From NCBI RefSeq assembly GCF_002285495.1, contig NZ_CP016786.1, positions 2,554,501 to 2,618,500 on the forward strand: a stretch of DNA of 64,000 bases, given 5' to 3'. Positions 44,216 to 52,509 of this stretch are shown piece after piece (the first letter of the stretch is position 1; the number at the start of each line of letters is the position of its first letter). Below the pieces are notes generated by a model. That model ran no database searches. It was not told the origin of the DNA and saw nothing but the letters and a program-made list of their open reading frames with translations. Source of the DNA: Clostridium isatidis (GTDB lineage Bacteria; Bacillota; Clostridia; Clostridiales; Clostridiaceae). The position numbers were made by a program, and so were the translations under genes.

Positions 44216-45421
44216 TTATAGATTAAACGCTTCACATAGAACATTTACTGCCTTTTCCTTATCAGAAGCATTTATAATATATGAAATACTAATTTCAGAA
44301 GTAGTAACTTGCTTAAAATTAATAGAATTATCTGAGAATAATTTAAATATCTTAGAAGCAACCCCAGATTCATTTCTCATTCCCATTCCAACTACTGATA
44401 TTTTAGTTATATCTGTATCTTTCTTTACATTTATTCCAGGTGTATTCTTAATATATTCTTTCATTACTGCATCAACTGTACCTTCATCCTCTTTTGAAGT
44501 TGTGAAAGATATATTAACGTAACCATCACCTGAGGAGGTTTGACTTATCATATCAATATTTACTTCTTCCTTTGCTAACCTGCTAAAAATATCTGAAATA
44601 TATTCTGATGAGTATGGAACTTGATTGATAGTTTCCATTAATACATTATCACTTACAGTTAATCCAGTTATAACTTTATGTTCCATTTCTTTATCCAACT
44701 CCTTTATATATGTTCCTTTTCCTTTTTGATGGCTTGAAGCTACATAAATTGGCACATTATATTTGTAAGCAAGTTCTACTGACCTTGCTTCCATTACCTT
44801 AGCTCCTAAACAAGACATTTCCATCATTTCCTCATAACTTATATAATCAAGTCTTTTAGCATTAGAAAAAAGTCTTGGATCTACACTATATATACCATCC
44901 ACATCTGTATATATCTCACATTCGCATTTTAATTTTGCTGCTAACGCTACTGCTGTAGTATCTGAACCGCCTCTTCCTAATGTTGTTATATCTCCTTCAG
45001 TATTTATTCCTTGAAATCCAGCTACTACTACAATCTTATCTTCTTCAAGATATCTCTTGATTTTATCAGTATCTATTTCACTAATTTTATTCTTTGTATG
45101 AACCCCCTCTGTCTTAATACCTGCTTGAAAACCTGTTAAAGATATTGAATCATATCCCTTTTCCTGAAAAATTATTGATAAGAGAGAACTTGATACTTGT
45201 TCTCCCGTTGCCATAAGCATATCTAATTCTCTTTTACACGGCTCTTTTGAAATAGATTTTGCCATTTCAATAAGATTATTTGTGGTTTTTCCCATTGCAG
45301 AAACTACAACTACTACATTAAAGCCTTCTTTTTTTCTTTTAATTACAGCATTAGCAACCTTATTCATCTTTTCTAGTGTTGCTACTGAAGAGCCCCCATA
45401 TTTTTGTACTACTAACTGCAT
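44216..45421 (-). CDS. lysC: Aspartokinase (monofunctional, class with ACT domains)
   Basis: 401 residues. Kinase domain 1-245 with VQKYGGSSVAT, VVVVSAMGKTT and TTLGRGGSDTTAVALA; two ACT regulatory domains at about 265-400. It phosphorylates aspartate, the first step of the pathway. Position in a lysine-riboswitch operon suggests this is the lysine-responsive isozyme. An internal start for a beta subunit, as in Bacillus LysC, may exist but is not evident. Confidence 0.96.
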   Translation of the reverse strand: MQLVVQKYGGSSVATLEKMNKVANAVIKRKKEGFNVVVVVSAMGKTTNNLIEMAKSISKEPCKRELDMLMATGEQVSSSLLSIIFQEKGYDSISLTGFQAGIKTEGVHTKNKISEIDTDKIKRYLEEDKIVVVAGFQGINTEGDITTLGRGGSDTTAVALAAKLKCECEIYTDVDGIYSVDPRLFSNAKRLDYISYEEMMEMSCLGAKVMEARSVELAYKYNVPIYVASSHQKGKGTYIKELDKEMEHKVITGLTVSDNVLMETINQVPYSSEYISDIFSRLAKEEVNIDMISQTSSGDGYVNISFTTSKEDEGTVDAVMKEYIKNTPGINVKKDTDITKISVVGMGMRNESGVASKIFKLFSDNSINFKQVTTSEISISYIINASDKEKAVNVLCEAFNL

Positions 45422-45463
45422 AATGTCAATCCCCCCATAGTTACAATCTAATGAAAGACTATC

Positions 45464-46456
45464 TTAAAGATAACTCTTACATAAATCCTCTATAGATTTA
45501 TCAGAGACATATGTTAATGGTATATCAAATATAGTCTTAACACCTTTGCTTCCTTCACTGCTTAATCTATACACTGCCCTTGCATAAGCTACTAAAACAT
45601 TTGCTGTAAATTCTGAATTACTATCTAGTTTTAATGAAAATTCTGCTATATGATTATTTGTACGATCTTCACCTGTTCTTCCACTTCTTGCAACAAAACC
45701 ACCATGGAATAATTTAGAATGATTTTTTGCTAATTCCTCTTCTGTAATAAAGGTTACATTAACATCATAATCTACAAAATAATCAGGCATAGATTTGATA
45801 GCATTTACAATTTCATCCTTATCTGCATATTCTTCTGCTACTACATAGCACTCTCTTCTATGTTTTGCTCTAACAGATAATTCAGGATTTTCGCCATTTC
45901 TTACTCTTTCAACTGCTTCTTCAATTGGAACTGTATATTGAATAGCATTCTTAACTCCTTCTACCCTTCTTATAGCATCTGAATGACCTTGACTTACACC
46001 AGGTCCCCAAAATGTATAAGTCTTTCCGCTTGGCAACATAGCATCAAGTAAAACCCTATTAAGCGAAAATAAACCTGGATCCCATCCTAAGCATACTGCA
46101 CTAACTTTACCTGCTTCCTTAGAAACATTATTCATAGCTTTTATATATTCTGGAATTTTAGCATGATTATCATAAGCATCTACAGTATTATACATACTAG
46201 CAAAATAAGGCCCTTGCACTGGTATATCAGTAGAAGATCCTCCACATAAAATCATTACGTCAATATCTTTTACATAATTATTAGCTTCATCAATATTAAC
46301 TATTTTTACCCCTTTACCATAGCTTTTTATACTATCTACAGACCTTCTAGTAAATATAGCTGCTAGCTCCATATCCGGATTTTGACTAATAGCAAGCTCT
46401 ACTCCTTTACCTAAATTTCCATATCCCACAATTCCTAATCTTATTTTTTCCTTCAT
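45464..46456 (-). CDS. ddh: meso-diaminopimelate D-dehydrogenase
   Basis: 330 residues. NADP motif GIVGYGNLGKGVELA, WDPGLFSLNRVL and the substrate region FWGPGVSQGHSDAIRR are those of Ddh. It forms meso-DAP directly from tetrahydrodipicolinate, ammonia and NADPH, skipping the succinyl/acetyl steps, for peptidoglycan and lysine. First gene of the operon after the lysine riboswitch; TTAGGAGG precedes the ATG. This fits a DAP pathway of the dehydrogenase type in this organism. Confidence 0.96.
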   Translation of the reverse strand: MKEKIRLGIVGYGNLGKGVELAISQNPDMELAAIFTRRSVDSIKSYGKGVKIVNIDEANNYVKDIDVMILCGGSSTDIPVQGPYFASMYNTVDAYDNHAKIPEYIKAMNNVSKEAGKVSAVCLGWDPGLFSLNRVLLDAMLPSGKTYTFWGPGVSQGHSDAIRRVEGVKNAIQYTVPIEEAVERVRNGENPELSVRAKHRRECYVVAEEYADKDEIVNAIKSMPDYFVDYDVNVTFITEEELAKNHSKLFHGGFVARSGRTGEDRTNNHIAEFSLKLDSNSEFTANVLVAYARAVYRLSSEGSKGVKTIFDIPLTYVSDKSIEDLCKSYL

Positions 46457-46622
46457 ATAATCAGCCTCCTAAATTATTATTTATTGCTTTTATTATTGCC
46501 TTTTAAGCATGCCCCTAGCTTTGAATATATTATTAAATTATTCTTGCAAGAATAAAATAACTATTATTTTAAGTAAATTTTTAGAATAATTAAAATATTC
46601 AAATTATTTTTAGTTAAAAAAA

Positions 46623-46644
46623 CACCCGACAGGTTTGTCGGGTG
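46623..46644 (-). terminator. Riboswitch-controlled terminator before ddh
   Basis: CACCCGACA (46623-46631) and TGTCGGGTG (46636-46644) form a perfect 9-base stem; leftward it is followed by seven T. It is the expression platform of the lysine riboswitch. Confidence 0.93.
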
Positions 46645-46697
46645 CTAAACGCGTATAACAAAAAAGTATAGCAATCCTTCTACCCTTATAGCTCAAT

Positions 46698-46876
46698 GTG
46701 AGATAGCACAACATCATAATATCGAGCAAATACTATGATGACAGTCCTGCAGCTCTTAACTGCAGACCCAGCAACAGATTTTGGTATCTGAAGCTTCGGC
46801 GATGCCTCCTTTCTCTATACTTCACTAGCTTCCGGCTTCCATATAGATACTCTTAGAAATCGCACCTCTACCTCAC
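46698..46876 (-). ncRNA. Lysine riboswitch (L-box) aptamer
   Basis: Read leftward, P1 is GTGAGGTAG (46868-46876) pairing with CTATCTCAC (46698-46706). Between them are the conserved L-box cores: AGAGGTGCG, AAGAGTATCTA, GAAAGGAGGCATCGCCGAAG, CTGGGTCTGCAG and GGACTGTCA, in the right order and about the right length. Lysine binding stabilises the aptamer and lets the downstream terminator form, switching off ddh-lysC-asd-dapA-dapB. Confidence 0.96.
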
Positions 46877-46918
46877 CCATTAGGATGAGGATTTTTTTAT
46901 TCAATTTTCTTGTGTATT

Positions 46919-46947
46919 ATAATAACACCCTATCCAGCATATGTCAA
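46919..46947 (-). promoter_or_regulatory. Promoter of the lysine riboswitch operon
   Basis: Leftward TTGACA (46942-46947), 17-base spacer, TATTAT (46919-46924), 35-43 bases upstream of the aptamer P1 strand. A consensus -35 makes this a strong constitutive promoter, with control left to the RNA. Confidence 0.75.
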
Positions 46948-47185
46948 TAAAATTTTATATAAAAATTTTATTGCTTTATTTTATTTCTTTATTCTCAAAA
47001 AATATTATATTCAAGCTAATTTAATTCCTATATCTGCTTTATAACTGCTGAGATAAATATATAAATAGAGCGCCTTCTTTTATTTATTAATTATATTGTG
47101 AATTTAATGTTAGTATGATAAAATTACTATCAAAATATTGAGTAAATATTAACAACTAATAATAAAAAGTTTGGGGGCTACAGCT

Positions 47186-48256
47186 ATGTTAGATATTAAA
47201 ATTGTTAAAACTACAAAACCAAAAGAAAAACCAAAAAAAGATCATCCATTAGGTTTTGGAAAGATTTTTACAGATCACATGTTTATTATGAACTATACAG
47301 AAGGTAAGGGTTGGCATGATCCTAGAGTTGTACCTTTTGATAATCTATCTTTATCCCCTGCCGCTATGGTATTCCATTATGGTCAAGAAATGTTCGAAGG
47401 ATTAAAAGCATATAAAACAGAAGATGGAAAAACACTTTTATTTCGTCCTGAAATGAATGCAAAAAGAGCAAATAATACTAATAAAAGACTCTGCATACCA
47501 GAAATAAAAGAAGAAGATTTTGTTCAAGCTATTAAAACAGTTGTAAAGGTTGATGAAGACTGGATTCCTACTGCACCAGGTACTTCTTTATATATAAGAC
47601 CATTTATAATTGCTACAGATGAATTTTTAGGTGTAAATCCTTCTAAAACTTACTTATTTATTATAATCCTGTCTCCTAGCGGTGCTTACTATGAAAGCGG
47701 TCTAGCACCTGTAGGTATTTGGATTGAAGATGAATATGTAAGAGCTGTTCGTGGTGGTATTGGAGAAGCAAAAACTGGTGGTAACTATGCAGCAAGCCTA
47801 GCAGCACAAGTAAAAGCTCATGATGAAGGTTTTTCACAAGTATTATGGTTAGATGGTGTTGAACGTAAATATATCGAAGAAGTTGGTGCTATGAATATCT
47901 TCTTCAAAATAGATGGGGTTGTAGTTACTCCACAATTAAATGGAAGCATATTGCCAGGAGTTACTCGTGATTCTGTAATTGCATTATGTAAATCCTGGGG
48001 ATTAACAGTAGAAGAAAGAAAAATATCTATCGACGAAATTTATGATGCCTATAAAACAGGTAAACTTGAGGAAGTTTGGGGTACAGGTACAGCAGCAGTA
48101 ATTTCTCCTGTAGGAAAGTTTAGATGGAAAGATGAAGTTATGACAATACAAGATGGAAAAATTGGAGAACTAAGTCAAAAAATATATGATACTATAACAG
48201 GTATTCAATTAGGTAAAGTTACAGATACTATGAACTGGACCATTGAAGTAAAATAA
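47186..48256 (+). CDS. ilvE: Branched-chain amino acid aminotransferase
   Basis: 356 residues from the ATG at 47186, eight bases after GGGGG; the longer TTG frame begins inside the binding site. Fold-type IV PLP enzyme of the BCAT-II kind: PLP Lys in GIGEAKTGGNYAASL, then EEVGAMNIFF and GTGTAAVISPVG. It interconverts Leu, Ile, Val and their keto acids. It stands alone and divergent from the lysine operon, with no T-box or riboswitch visible. Confidence 0.95.
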   Translation: MLDIKIVKTTKPKEKPKKDHPLGFGKIFTDHMFIMNYTEGKGWHDPRVVPFDNLSLSPAAMVFHYGQEMFEGLKAYKTEDGKTLLFRPEMNAKRANNTNKRLCIPEIKEEDFVQAIKTVVKVDEDWIPTAPGTSLYIRPFIIATDEFLGVNPSKTYLFIIILSPSGAYYESGLAPVGIWIEDEYVRAVRGGIGEAKTGGNYAASLAAQVKAHDEGFSQVLWLDGVERKYIEEVGAMNIFFKIDGVVVTPQLNGSILPGVTRDSVIALCKSWGLTVEERKISIDEIYDAYKTGKLEEVWGTGTAAVISPVGKFRWKDEVMTIQDGKIGELSQKIYDTITGIQLGKVTDTMNWTIEVK

Positions 48257-48283
48257 TTAGAATTTTCATATTCTTAAAAAATT

Positions 48284-48327
48284 AGAGCTATCTCATTAAT
48301 GGATTAAAATCCGTTAAAAGTAGCTCT
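48284..48327 (+). terminator. Terminator of ilvE
   Basis: AGAGCTA (48284-48290) pairs with TAGCTCT (48321-48327), with an inner TTAATGGAT/ATCCGTTAA stem, followed by TTTTTTT. Confidence 0.9.
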
Positions 48328-48400
48328 TTTTTTGACTTTAACATGTATTCTTAATTATTTGTAAAACCCATTTTTTTCTTATAATTATCCTAATCATTCT

Positions 48401-49240
48401 CTAAACTTTTTCTACAGGTATCCAAATTTCACAATAATAATCCTCTGGATTTTCTTGAGGTGGAGTATACATTTCAATATTATAGTTTCCAGCAAGCTTA
48501 TATTCTTTACAGTTTGGTAACCAGTCACTCCAAATCTTTGTATTAACATCTTGTAATGATTTTGGTAACGGCCCTCTGCATGGAAATATTGCCCATGTCC
48601 CAGCAGGAATTACTCTAGTAACATAACCATCAGGTATATCATTCCATGGCAAATAATTATCAGCAATTAAATAATCTATTTCCTTTCCGTCACTATCCAT
48701 ACAAACTCCGTACATTCCACAAACAATTTTACTATCTTCGCTTTGCATATGCTCCTGCCAAAAGTTTGTAATATCAACATAGCAAGTTTCAATATCAAAT
48801 CTTCTTAGTTTACCCATAACAGTAAACTGCTCCTTTTCAACTATCCTATATTCAAGCATTGTACCGCCCTCCAATATTAATTTAATTCTTAATGGTGCAA
48901 AGGATCTTAAATTTACACCCTTTAATTTAGCTGCTGAAGGAGAAACTCCATGAAACTTGGTGAAAGCACGGGTAAAACTATCAGGAGAATCATAACCATA
49001 CTTTATGGCAATATCAATTATCTTAATACTAGATTTTGATAATTCTTCTGCTGCTATACTTAATCGTCTACTTCTAATATACTCTCCTACTGTAAAACCG
49101 CATAATACATTAAAAATTCTTTGAAAATGAAATGCTGAAACGCATGCTTTTTTAGCAATTTCTTGAATATTCAGTTCTTCTGTAAGATTATCTTCAATAT
49201 ACTCAATTGCATTTTGAATCCCGTCTATCCAGCCATTCAT
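48401..49240 (-). CDS. AraC-family regulator with GyrI-like effector domain
   Basis: 279 residues from the ATG at 49240 (GGGAG eight bases upstream); the longer frame has no site. AraC helix-turn-helix pair in the first 105 residues (LNIQEIAKKACVSAFHFQRI and IIDIAIKYGYDSPDSFTRAF), then a GyrI-like ligand domain (about 120-279) ending YYCEIWIPVEK. Same design as the protein encoded at 33812-34675 and clearly a paralogue. Target genes are unknown; the neighbouring erm gene has its own leader control. Confidence 0.9.
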   Translation of the reverse strand: MNGWIDGIQNAIEYIEDNLTEELNIQEIAKKACVSAFHFQRIFNVLCGFTVGEYIRSRRLSIAAEELSKSSIKIIDIAIKYGYDSPDSFTRAFTKFHGVSPSAAKLKGVNLRSFAPLRIKLILEGGTMLEYRIVEKEQFTVMGKLRRFDIETCYVDITNFWQEHMQSEDSKIVCGMYGVCMDSDGKEIDYLIADNYLPWNDIPDGYVTRVIPAGTWAIFPCRGPLPKSLQDVNTKIWSDWLPNCKEYKLAGNYNIEMYTPPQENPEDYYCEIWIPVEKV

Positions 49241-49680
49241 ACTATAATCTCCCTTCCAGCGTAATTTTATTATAACTTTAATATAAAAATTATACCCGAC
49301 TTTTAATGCCATTTATTGCAAGCTTCAATATATTAAAAGTATCAATTGCTAAACTAATATTTTTTCATTTTTACCTCTATATAATTTATTAAAAATCAAA
49401 ACTTAAAAATAATTTATTAATTATAACTAGAAATATTAAATATATCTTGATTATTTAGCTTTCTTTATAATTATAATATCATATTACTTATTATTTTCTA
49501 TTTATTAAAATATCTAAATTTTTATCTTTTCTTTAAGTTATATTAAATAAAAGAAGCATATCAAAGTGATTTTGAAATTATAAATACAAAAAAGAGCTGT
49601 TGTGCTAATTACTTAACACAACAACTCTTTCTAAATAATTGATTATTTTAATTCTCTAAATCCTTCTTTAAATAAACCTA
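49241..49680. other. Intergenic region: AraC promoter zone and erm terminator
   Basis: About 440 bases. The left 340 bases are A+T-rich leader and promoter of the AraC gene with several TATAAT-like strings; the right part holds the erm terminator (49591-49630). No ORF with a ribosome binding site is seen. Confidence 0.6.
49591..49630 (-). terminator. Terminator of the erm gene
   Basis: AAAGAGCTGTTGTG (49591-49604) pairs with CACAACAACTCTTT (49617-49630), one mismatch (G-U in the RNA), 50 bases past the stop. Confidence 0.8.
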
Positions 49681-50415
49681 TTAACACCTAAATAATTTAT
49701 AACTTCTAAAAAGTGATAAAAATTGTTCATAAGTTATATTATTTAAATCACTTATTTGAGCATATTTCATGGCCTTTTTAAATTGATTCTTAGTAAATAG
49801 TTTTTGATACTCTTTGTTAACCCACTTCATAACAAAGTATTTATATATTTCTTTCTCTTTACATGACATTCTTATTGCTTTTCTTTTTAATAATATTAAT
49901 GAACTATCTACTTTAGGTTTAGGATGAAAATAATGCCTAGGTACTTTTGCTAATATTGAAATATCAACTTCTGCCATTAAAAGTAGTGCTAAAGACCTCT
50001 TTGTATCTAATAATCTTTTAGCAAAACCATATTCAACTATCAAATAACTAGCTGTAGCAACACTTTTATAAACAATTTTTCTAACTATACTTGTACTTAT
50101 ATTGTAAGGTATATTACCAAATACTTTATATGATCTATTACAAGGAAATTTAAATTTCATTATATCCTTATTTATTATTTCATAATTTAAATGTTTTGAA
50201 AGCTTACTATCAGTTATTTCACATAATTTATTATCAATTTCTATTGCAGTCACATAATTGCATCTACTTGCTAATTCATAAGTAAAATGCCCCTTACCTG
50301 CACCTATCTCAAAAATTTGATCATCCTTTTTTAAATTTATATATTTTATTATTTTTTCAATATTATTTTTTGAAGTAATAAAATTTTGACTATCTTTTAT
50401 ATTTATTTTATTCAT
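49681..50415 (-). CDS. erm: Erm-family 23S rRNA adenine-N6 methyltransferase
   Basis: 244 residues from the ATG at 50415 (AGGAG eight bases upstream, also the start covered by the attenuator). KDSQNFITSKNNIEKI (7-22), SAM motif EIGAGKGHFT (36-45), catalytic NIPYNIST (101-108) and the C-terminal KWVNKEYQKLFTKNQFKKAM are shared with Erm(B)-like enzymes and distinguish Erm from housekeeping KsgA. It methylates A2058 of 23S rRNA, giving macrolide-lincosamide-streptogramin B resistance. Monocistronic, with leader peptide and terminator. No mobile-element genes lie nearby, so it may be an intrinsic chromosomal erm. Confidence 0.93.
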   Translation of the reverse strand: MNKINIKDSQNFITSKNNIEKIIKYINLKKDDQIFEIGAGKGHFTYELASRCNYVTAIEIDNKLCEITDSKLSKHLNYEIINKDIMKFKFPCNRSYKVFGNIPYNISTSIVRKIVYKSVATASYLIVEYGFAKRLLDTKRSLALLLMAEVDISILAKVPRHYFHPKPKVDSSLILLKRKAIRMSCKEKEIYKYFVMKWVNKEYQKLFTKNQFKKAMKYAQISDLNNITYEQFLSLFRSYKLFRC

Positions 50416-50495
50416 TATAACCACTCCTATTTGGGTTATAATGAATTTATTTTAATAATCCATTATAACCCTTTATTTTTGCATAGATTATAATG
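50410..50495 (-). promoter_or_regulatory. Four-segment translational attenuator of erm
   Basis: Read leftward: segment 1 CATTATAATC (50486-50495), 2 GGGTTATAATGGATT (50457-50471), 3 AATTCATTATAACCC (50433-50447), 4 GGTTATAATGAAT (50410-50422). Segments 1-2 pair over 10 bases, 2-3 over 15, 3-4 over 13. The 3-4 hairpin buries the erm ATG with the AGGAG in its loop. A ribosome stalled on the leader peptide would free segment 2 to pair with 3 and open the start, as in ErmC-type control. Confidence 0.88.
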
Positions 50496-50525
50496 AACTA
50501 TTCTTAAACGTATTGAGGCTTTCAT
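50463..50525 (-). CDS. Erm leader peptide (ErmDL-like, RLR motif)
   Basis: A 20-residue peptide, MKASIRLRIVHYNLCKNKGL, with AGGAGGG six bases before its ATG. It contains Arg-Leu-Arg at 6-8, the +X+ motif at which macrolide-bound ribosomes stall in ErmDL-type leaders. Its codons 11-14 form segment 1 of the attenuator and its end lies in segment 2, so stalling at the RLR motif would uncover the pairing switch. Too short for standard gene finders. Confidence 0.88.
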   Translation of the reverse strand: MKASIRLRIVHYNLCKNKGL

Positions 50526-50561
50526 TCTTATCCCTCCTAAATTTTGCTTTTAATCCTTGTT

Positions 50562-50590
50562 ATTTTAACATATCAAATATAGAGTTTCAA
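50562..50590 (-). promoter_or_regulatory. Promoter of the erm leader transcript
   Basis: Leftward TTGAAA (50585-50590), 17-base spacer, TAAAAT (50562-50567), placing the transcript start about 30 bases before the leader peptide ATG. Confidence 0.7.
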
Positions 50591-50672
50591 ATTCCCTCTA
50601 AAAAGTTCCATATATTTATAAAAAATTTATTTTGACTATTTTATACTGAAGAATTGTAATAAAAAATAAATT

Positions 50673-50708
50673 AAAAATACTGCCTACTTTTAAGCAAACA
50701 GTATTTTT
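50673..50708 (-). terminator. Terminator of the Dabb gene
   Basis: AAAAATACTG (50673-50682) pairs with CAGTATTTTT (50699-50708); leftward it ends in TTTTTAATTTATTTTT, 5 bases past the stop. Confidence 0.85.
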
Positions 50709-50712
50709 AAAT

Positions 50713-51018
50713 TTAAATTTCAAAGTCAATACAGGCTCTCTCTTCTCTAACATTTTTTATGAAACTTACTAATTTTAAATGTTCTGGATGAACTGAATAT
50801 TTATTTAGTTCTTCTATATTATTAAAGTCAGCAATATAAATTAAATCGTAATTACTGCTATCTGCCTCTTCTGAATTTATTTTAACTTCATCTTTAAATA
50901 TATAAGTTATTTCATTTTTTAATTCCATAAACATCTTCTTAGCTATATCTATATTTTCCTTCTTACTTCTTCCCTCTGCTTCTTCCTTAAATTTAAACAT
51001 TACAATATGTCTTATCAT
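50713..51018 (-). CDS. Dabb-domain (dimeric alpha/beta barrel) stress-responsive protein
   Basis: 101 residues starting MIRHIVMFKFKEEAEG and containing YSVHPEHLKLVSFIK, the Dabb pattern (His in I-x-H-x-V and Y-x-x-HPxH). These small proteins form dimeric barrels; some are cyclases or stress proteins, most are uncharacterised in bacteria. AAGGGG precedes the ATG. Monocistronic with its own terminator. Function here is unknown. Confidence 0.88.
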   Translation of the reverse strand: MIRHIVMFKFKEEAEGRSKKENIDIAKKMFMELKNEITYIFKDEVKINSEEADSSNYDLIYIADFNNIEELNKYSVHPEHLKLVSFIKNVREERACIDFEI

Positions 51019-51141
51019 AATATATCCCCTTCTTGTATATTATTCCCATAAAATCTCTTTGTTTTTAAAATAATCTTTACTAATTTAAATTATAACAAAA
51101 TTGTAGTATACAGCCAAATTTATTTACAAGTTTTTATTTTA

Positions 51142-52284
51142 TTATTTTAAATTTATATTTACTATTTCACATTTTGAACCAAGTCTCATTGGCATTCCCC
51201 ATATTCCAGCGCCAGAACTTACAACTACTTGAGGACTATCTTCATCCTTTCTATAATAGCCATAATCAACAGCATACATTTTACTTGTAATTATATTGCC
51301 CGGCCAAATTTGCCCCTTGTGGGTATGGCCTGCCACAATTAAATCAATATCACCATTATATTCATTAATTCTCATTGGATTGTGTTCCATTACTATAACA
51401 GGCAATTTATTTTTATTATTAAAATTTAAATTCTTTAAAAGATTTCTTTTTAAGTTTCCTTGAACTCCTATAGGAGAAGCATCTAAGCGACCAAAAACTA
51501 TAAATTTATTATCTATCTCTACAAATTCATCATTTAATAATCTTATATTACTCTTTTTAAGAAAGTCATTCATTTCATCAAAGGTTTTACCTGCATCATG
51601 GTTTCCAAGGCAAGCATAAACTCCATATTTTGATTTTATATTTTTTAAAAGTTCAATTGCCTTATCTGGATTATTAATTGTACTAAAATCAGTATCAAAA
51701 AAATCTCCTGCTATTAAAACTACATCACTATTCTGGGAGTTTATCTTTTCAACTATAGTTTTTAATCTTTTTTCAGAACCTACAGCTCCCAAATGAACAT
51801 CACTAATAAAAGTAATTTTTATTTTTTCTTTTAATTCTTTATTTGTACTAATACTATAAAAGACTTCATTTGTTTCTTTAGCATTAAATATTGCAATAAT
51901 ACTTAATATTAGTGCTATTAATATTGAAATTATGCTTATAAATGGCCTAATTTCATTAATATAATTTAAGGATGTAATCCTAGTTAATATAGAAATTAAA
52001 ACTAATATATCTCCTATTACTAAAAATAAAAACATATAAACAAATATTCCCATAAAATAAGAAGATATTATATTAATAGTCTTTTTTATTGTTTTATTAA
52101 TATTCATAAAACTACATAAAAATCTACCCACTAGAATTATTGCAAGTATAATATATATTGCTAAAAATCCCTTAGAATATATAGGATTTTCTATAAAATT
52201 CACTGCTGGATAAATCCTTTTTACTATATAAAAATTTGCTAAAGCATAAATTGATATTACTAACAAAAGAGCAAAGACCATCAT
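51142..52284 (-). CDS. Membrane-anchored metallophosphoesterase (YkuE-like)
   Basis: 380 residues. Four membrane helices (about 3-22, 38-58, 70-95, 115-135) precede a calcineurin-type phosphoesterase domain with all metal motifs: DVHLGAVG, AGDFFD, GNHDAG, VMEHNP and AGHTHKGQIW. The order and the VVSSGAGIWGMPMRLG ending match YkuE/YaeI-type enzymes; a lipid or wall precursor at the membrane is a plausible substrate, but this is inference. Monocistronic; the start is AT-rich with GGGGG upstream. Confidence 0.9.
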   Translation of the reverse strand: MMVFALLLVISIYALANFYIVKRIYPAVNFIENPIYSKGFLAIYIILAIILVGRFLCSFMNINKTIKKTINIISSYFMGIFVYMFLFLVIGDILVLISILTRITSLNYINEIRPFISIISILIALILSIIAIFNAKETNEVFYSISTNKELKEKIKITFISDVHLGAVGSEKRLKTIVEKINSQNSDVVLIAGDFFDTDFSTINNPDKAIELLKNIKSKYGVYACLGNHDAGKTFDEMNDFLKKSNIRLLNDEFVEIDNKFIVFGRLDASPIGVQGNLKRNLLKNLNFNNKNKLPVIVMEHNPMRINEYNGDIDLIVAGHTHKGQIWPGNIITSKMYAVDYGYYRKDEDSPQVVVSSGAGIWGMPMRLGSKCEIVNINLK

Positions 52285-52468
52285 AAAGAAATCTACCCCC
52301 TATTTTGGCTTAATACTAAAGTATATTTATTCAAGTTTAAAACTTTATTAATGTTAAGCTCTATTATATTATTATAAACAAAACTTAAAGAGATTAAAAT
52401 ATAATGGATAAATCGAAATATAAATAAAAAAGATTAGCTAAATCAAATTATATTGATTGATATTTAGT

Positions 52469-52485
52469 TATAGTTTATAATTATA
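52469..52485 (+). promoter_or_regulatory. MET-box-like palindrome upstream of the LysR gene
   Basis: TATAGTTTATAATTATA, 25 bases before the LysR start. The core ATAGTTTATAATTAT differs by one base from the perfect palindrome upstream of metE (56681-56695) and resembles the TATAGTTT-AAACTATA site bound by MetR/MtaR-type LysR regulators of streptococci. Confidence 0.6.
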
Positions 52486-52509
52486 GAAAAATATGGAAAA
52501 GGTGATATT

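Larger units (their letters stand above)
46457..47185. other. Intergenic region holding the lysine riboswitch and the ilvE promoter
   Basis: From left: ddh leader, riboswitch terminator and aptamer (46623-46876), the leftward riboswitch promoter (46919-46947), a 12-base AT-only palindrome overlapping its -35 (46945-46973), then about 200 bases of A+T-rich DNA upstream of ilvE with no T-box, riboswitch or ORF seen. Confidence 0.7.

Noticed and set aside
46974..47185. Possible T-box leader before ilvE
   Set aside because: No AGGGTGGNACCGCG T-box core and no antiterminator-type hairpin.
49681..50415. Housekeeping KsgA (16S rRNA dimethyltransferase) instead of Erm
   Set aside because: The SQNFITSK start, KWVNKEYQKLFTKNQF end, short length and RLR-leader attenuator are Erm features.
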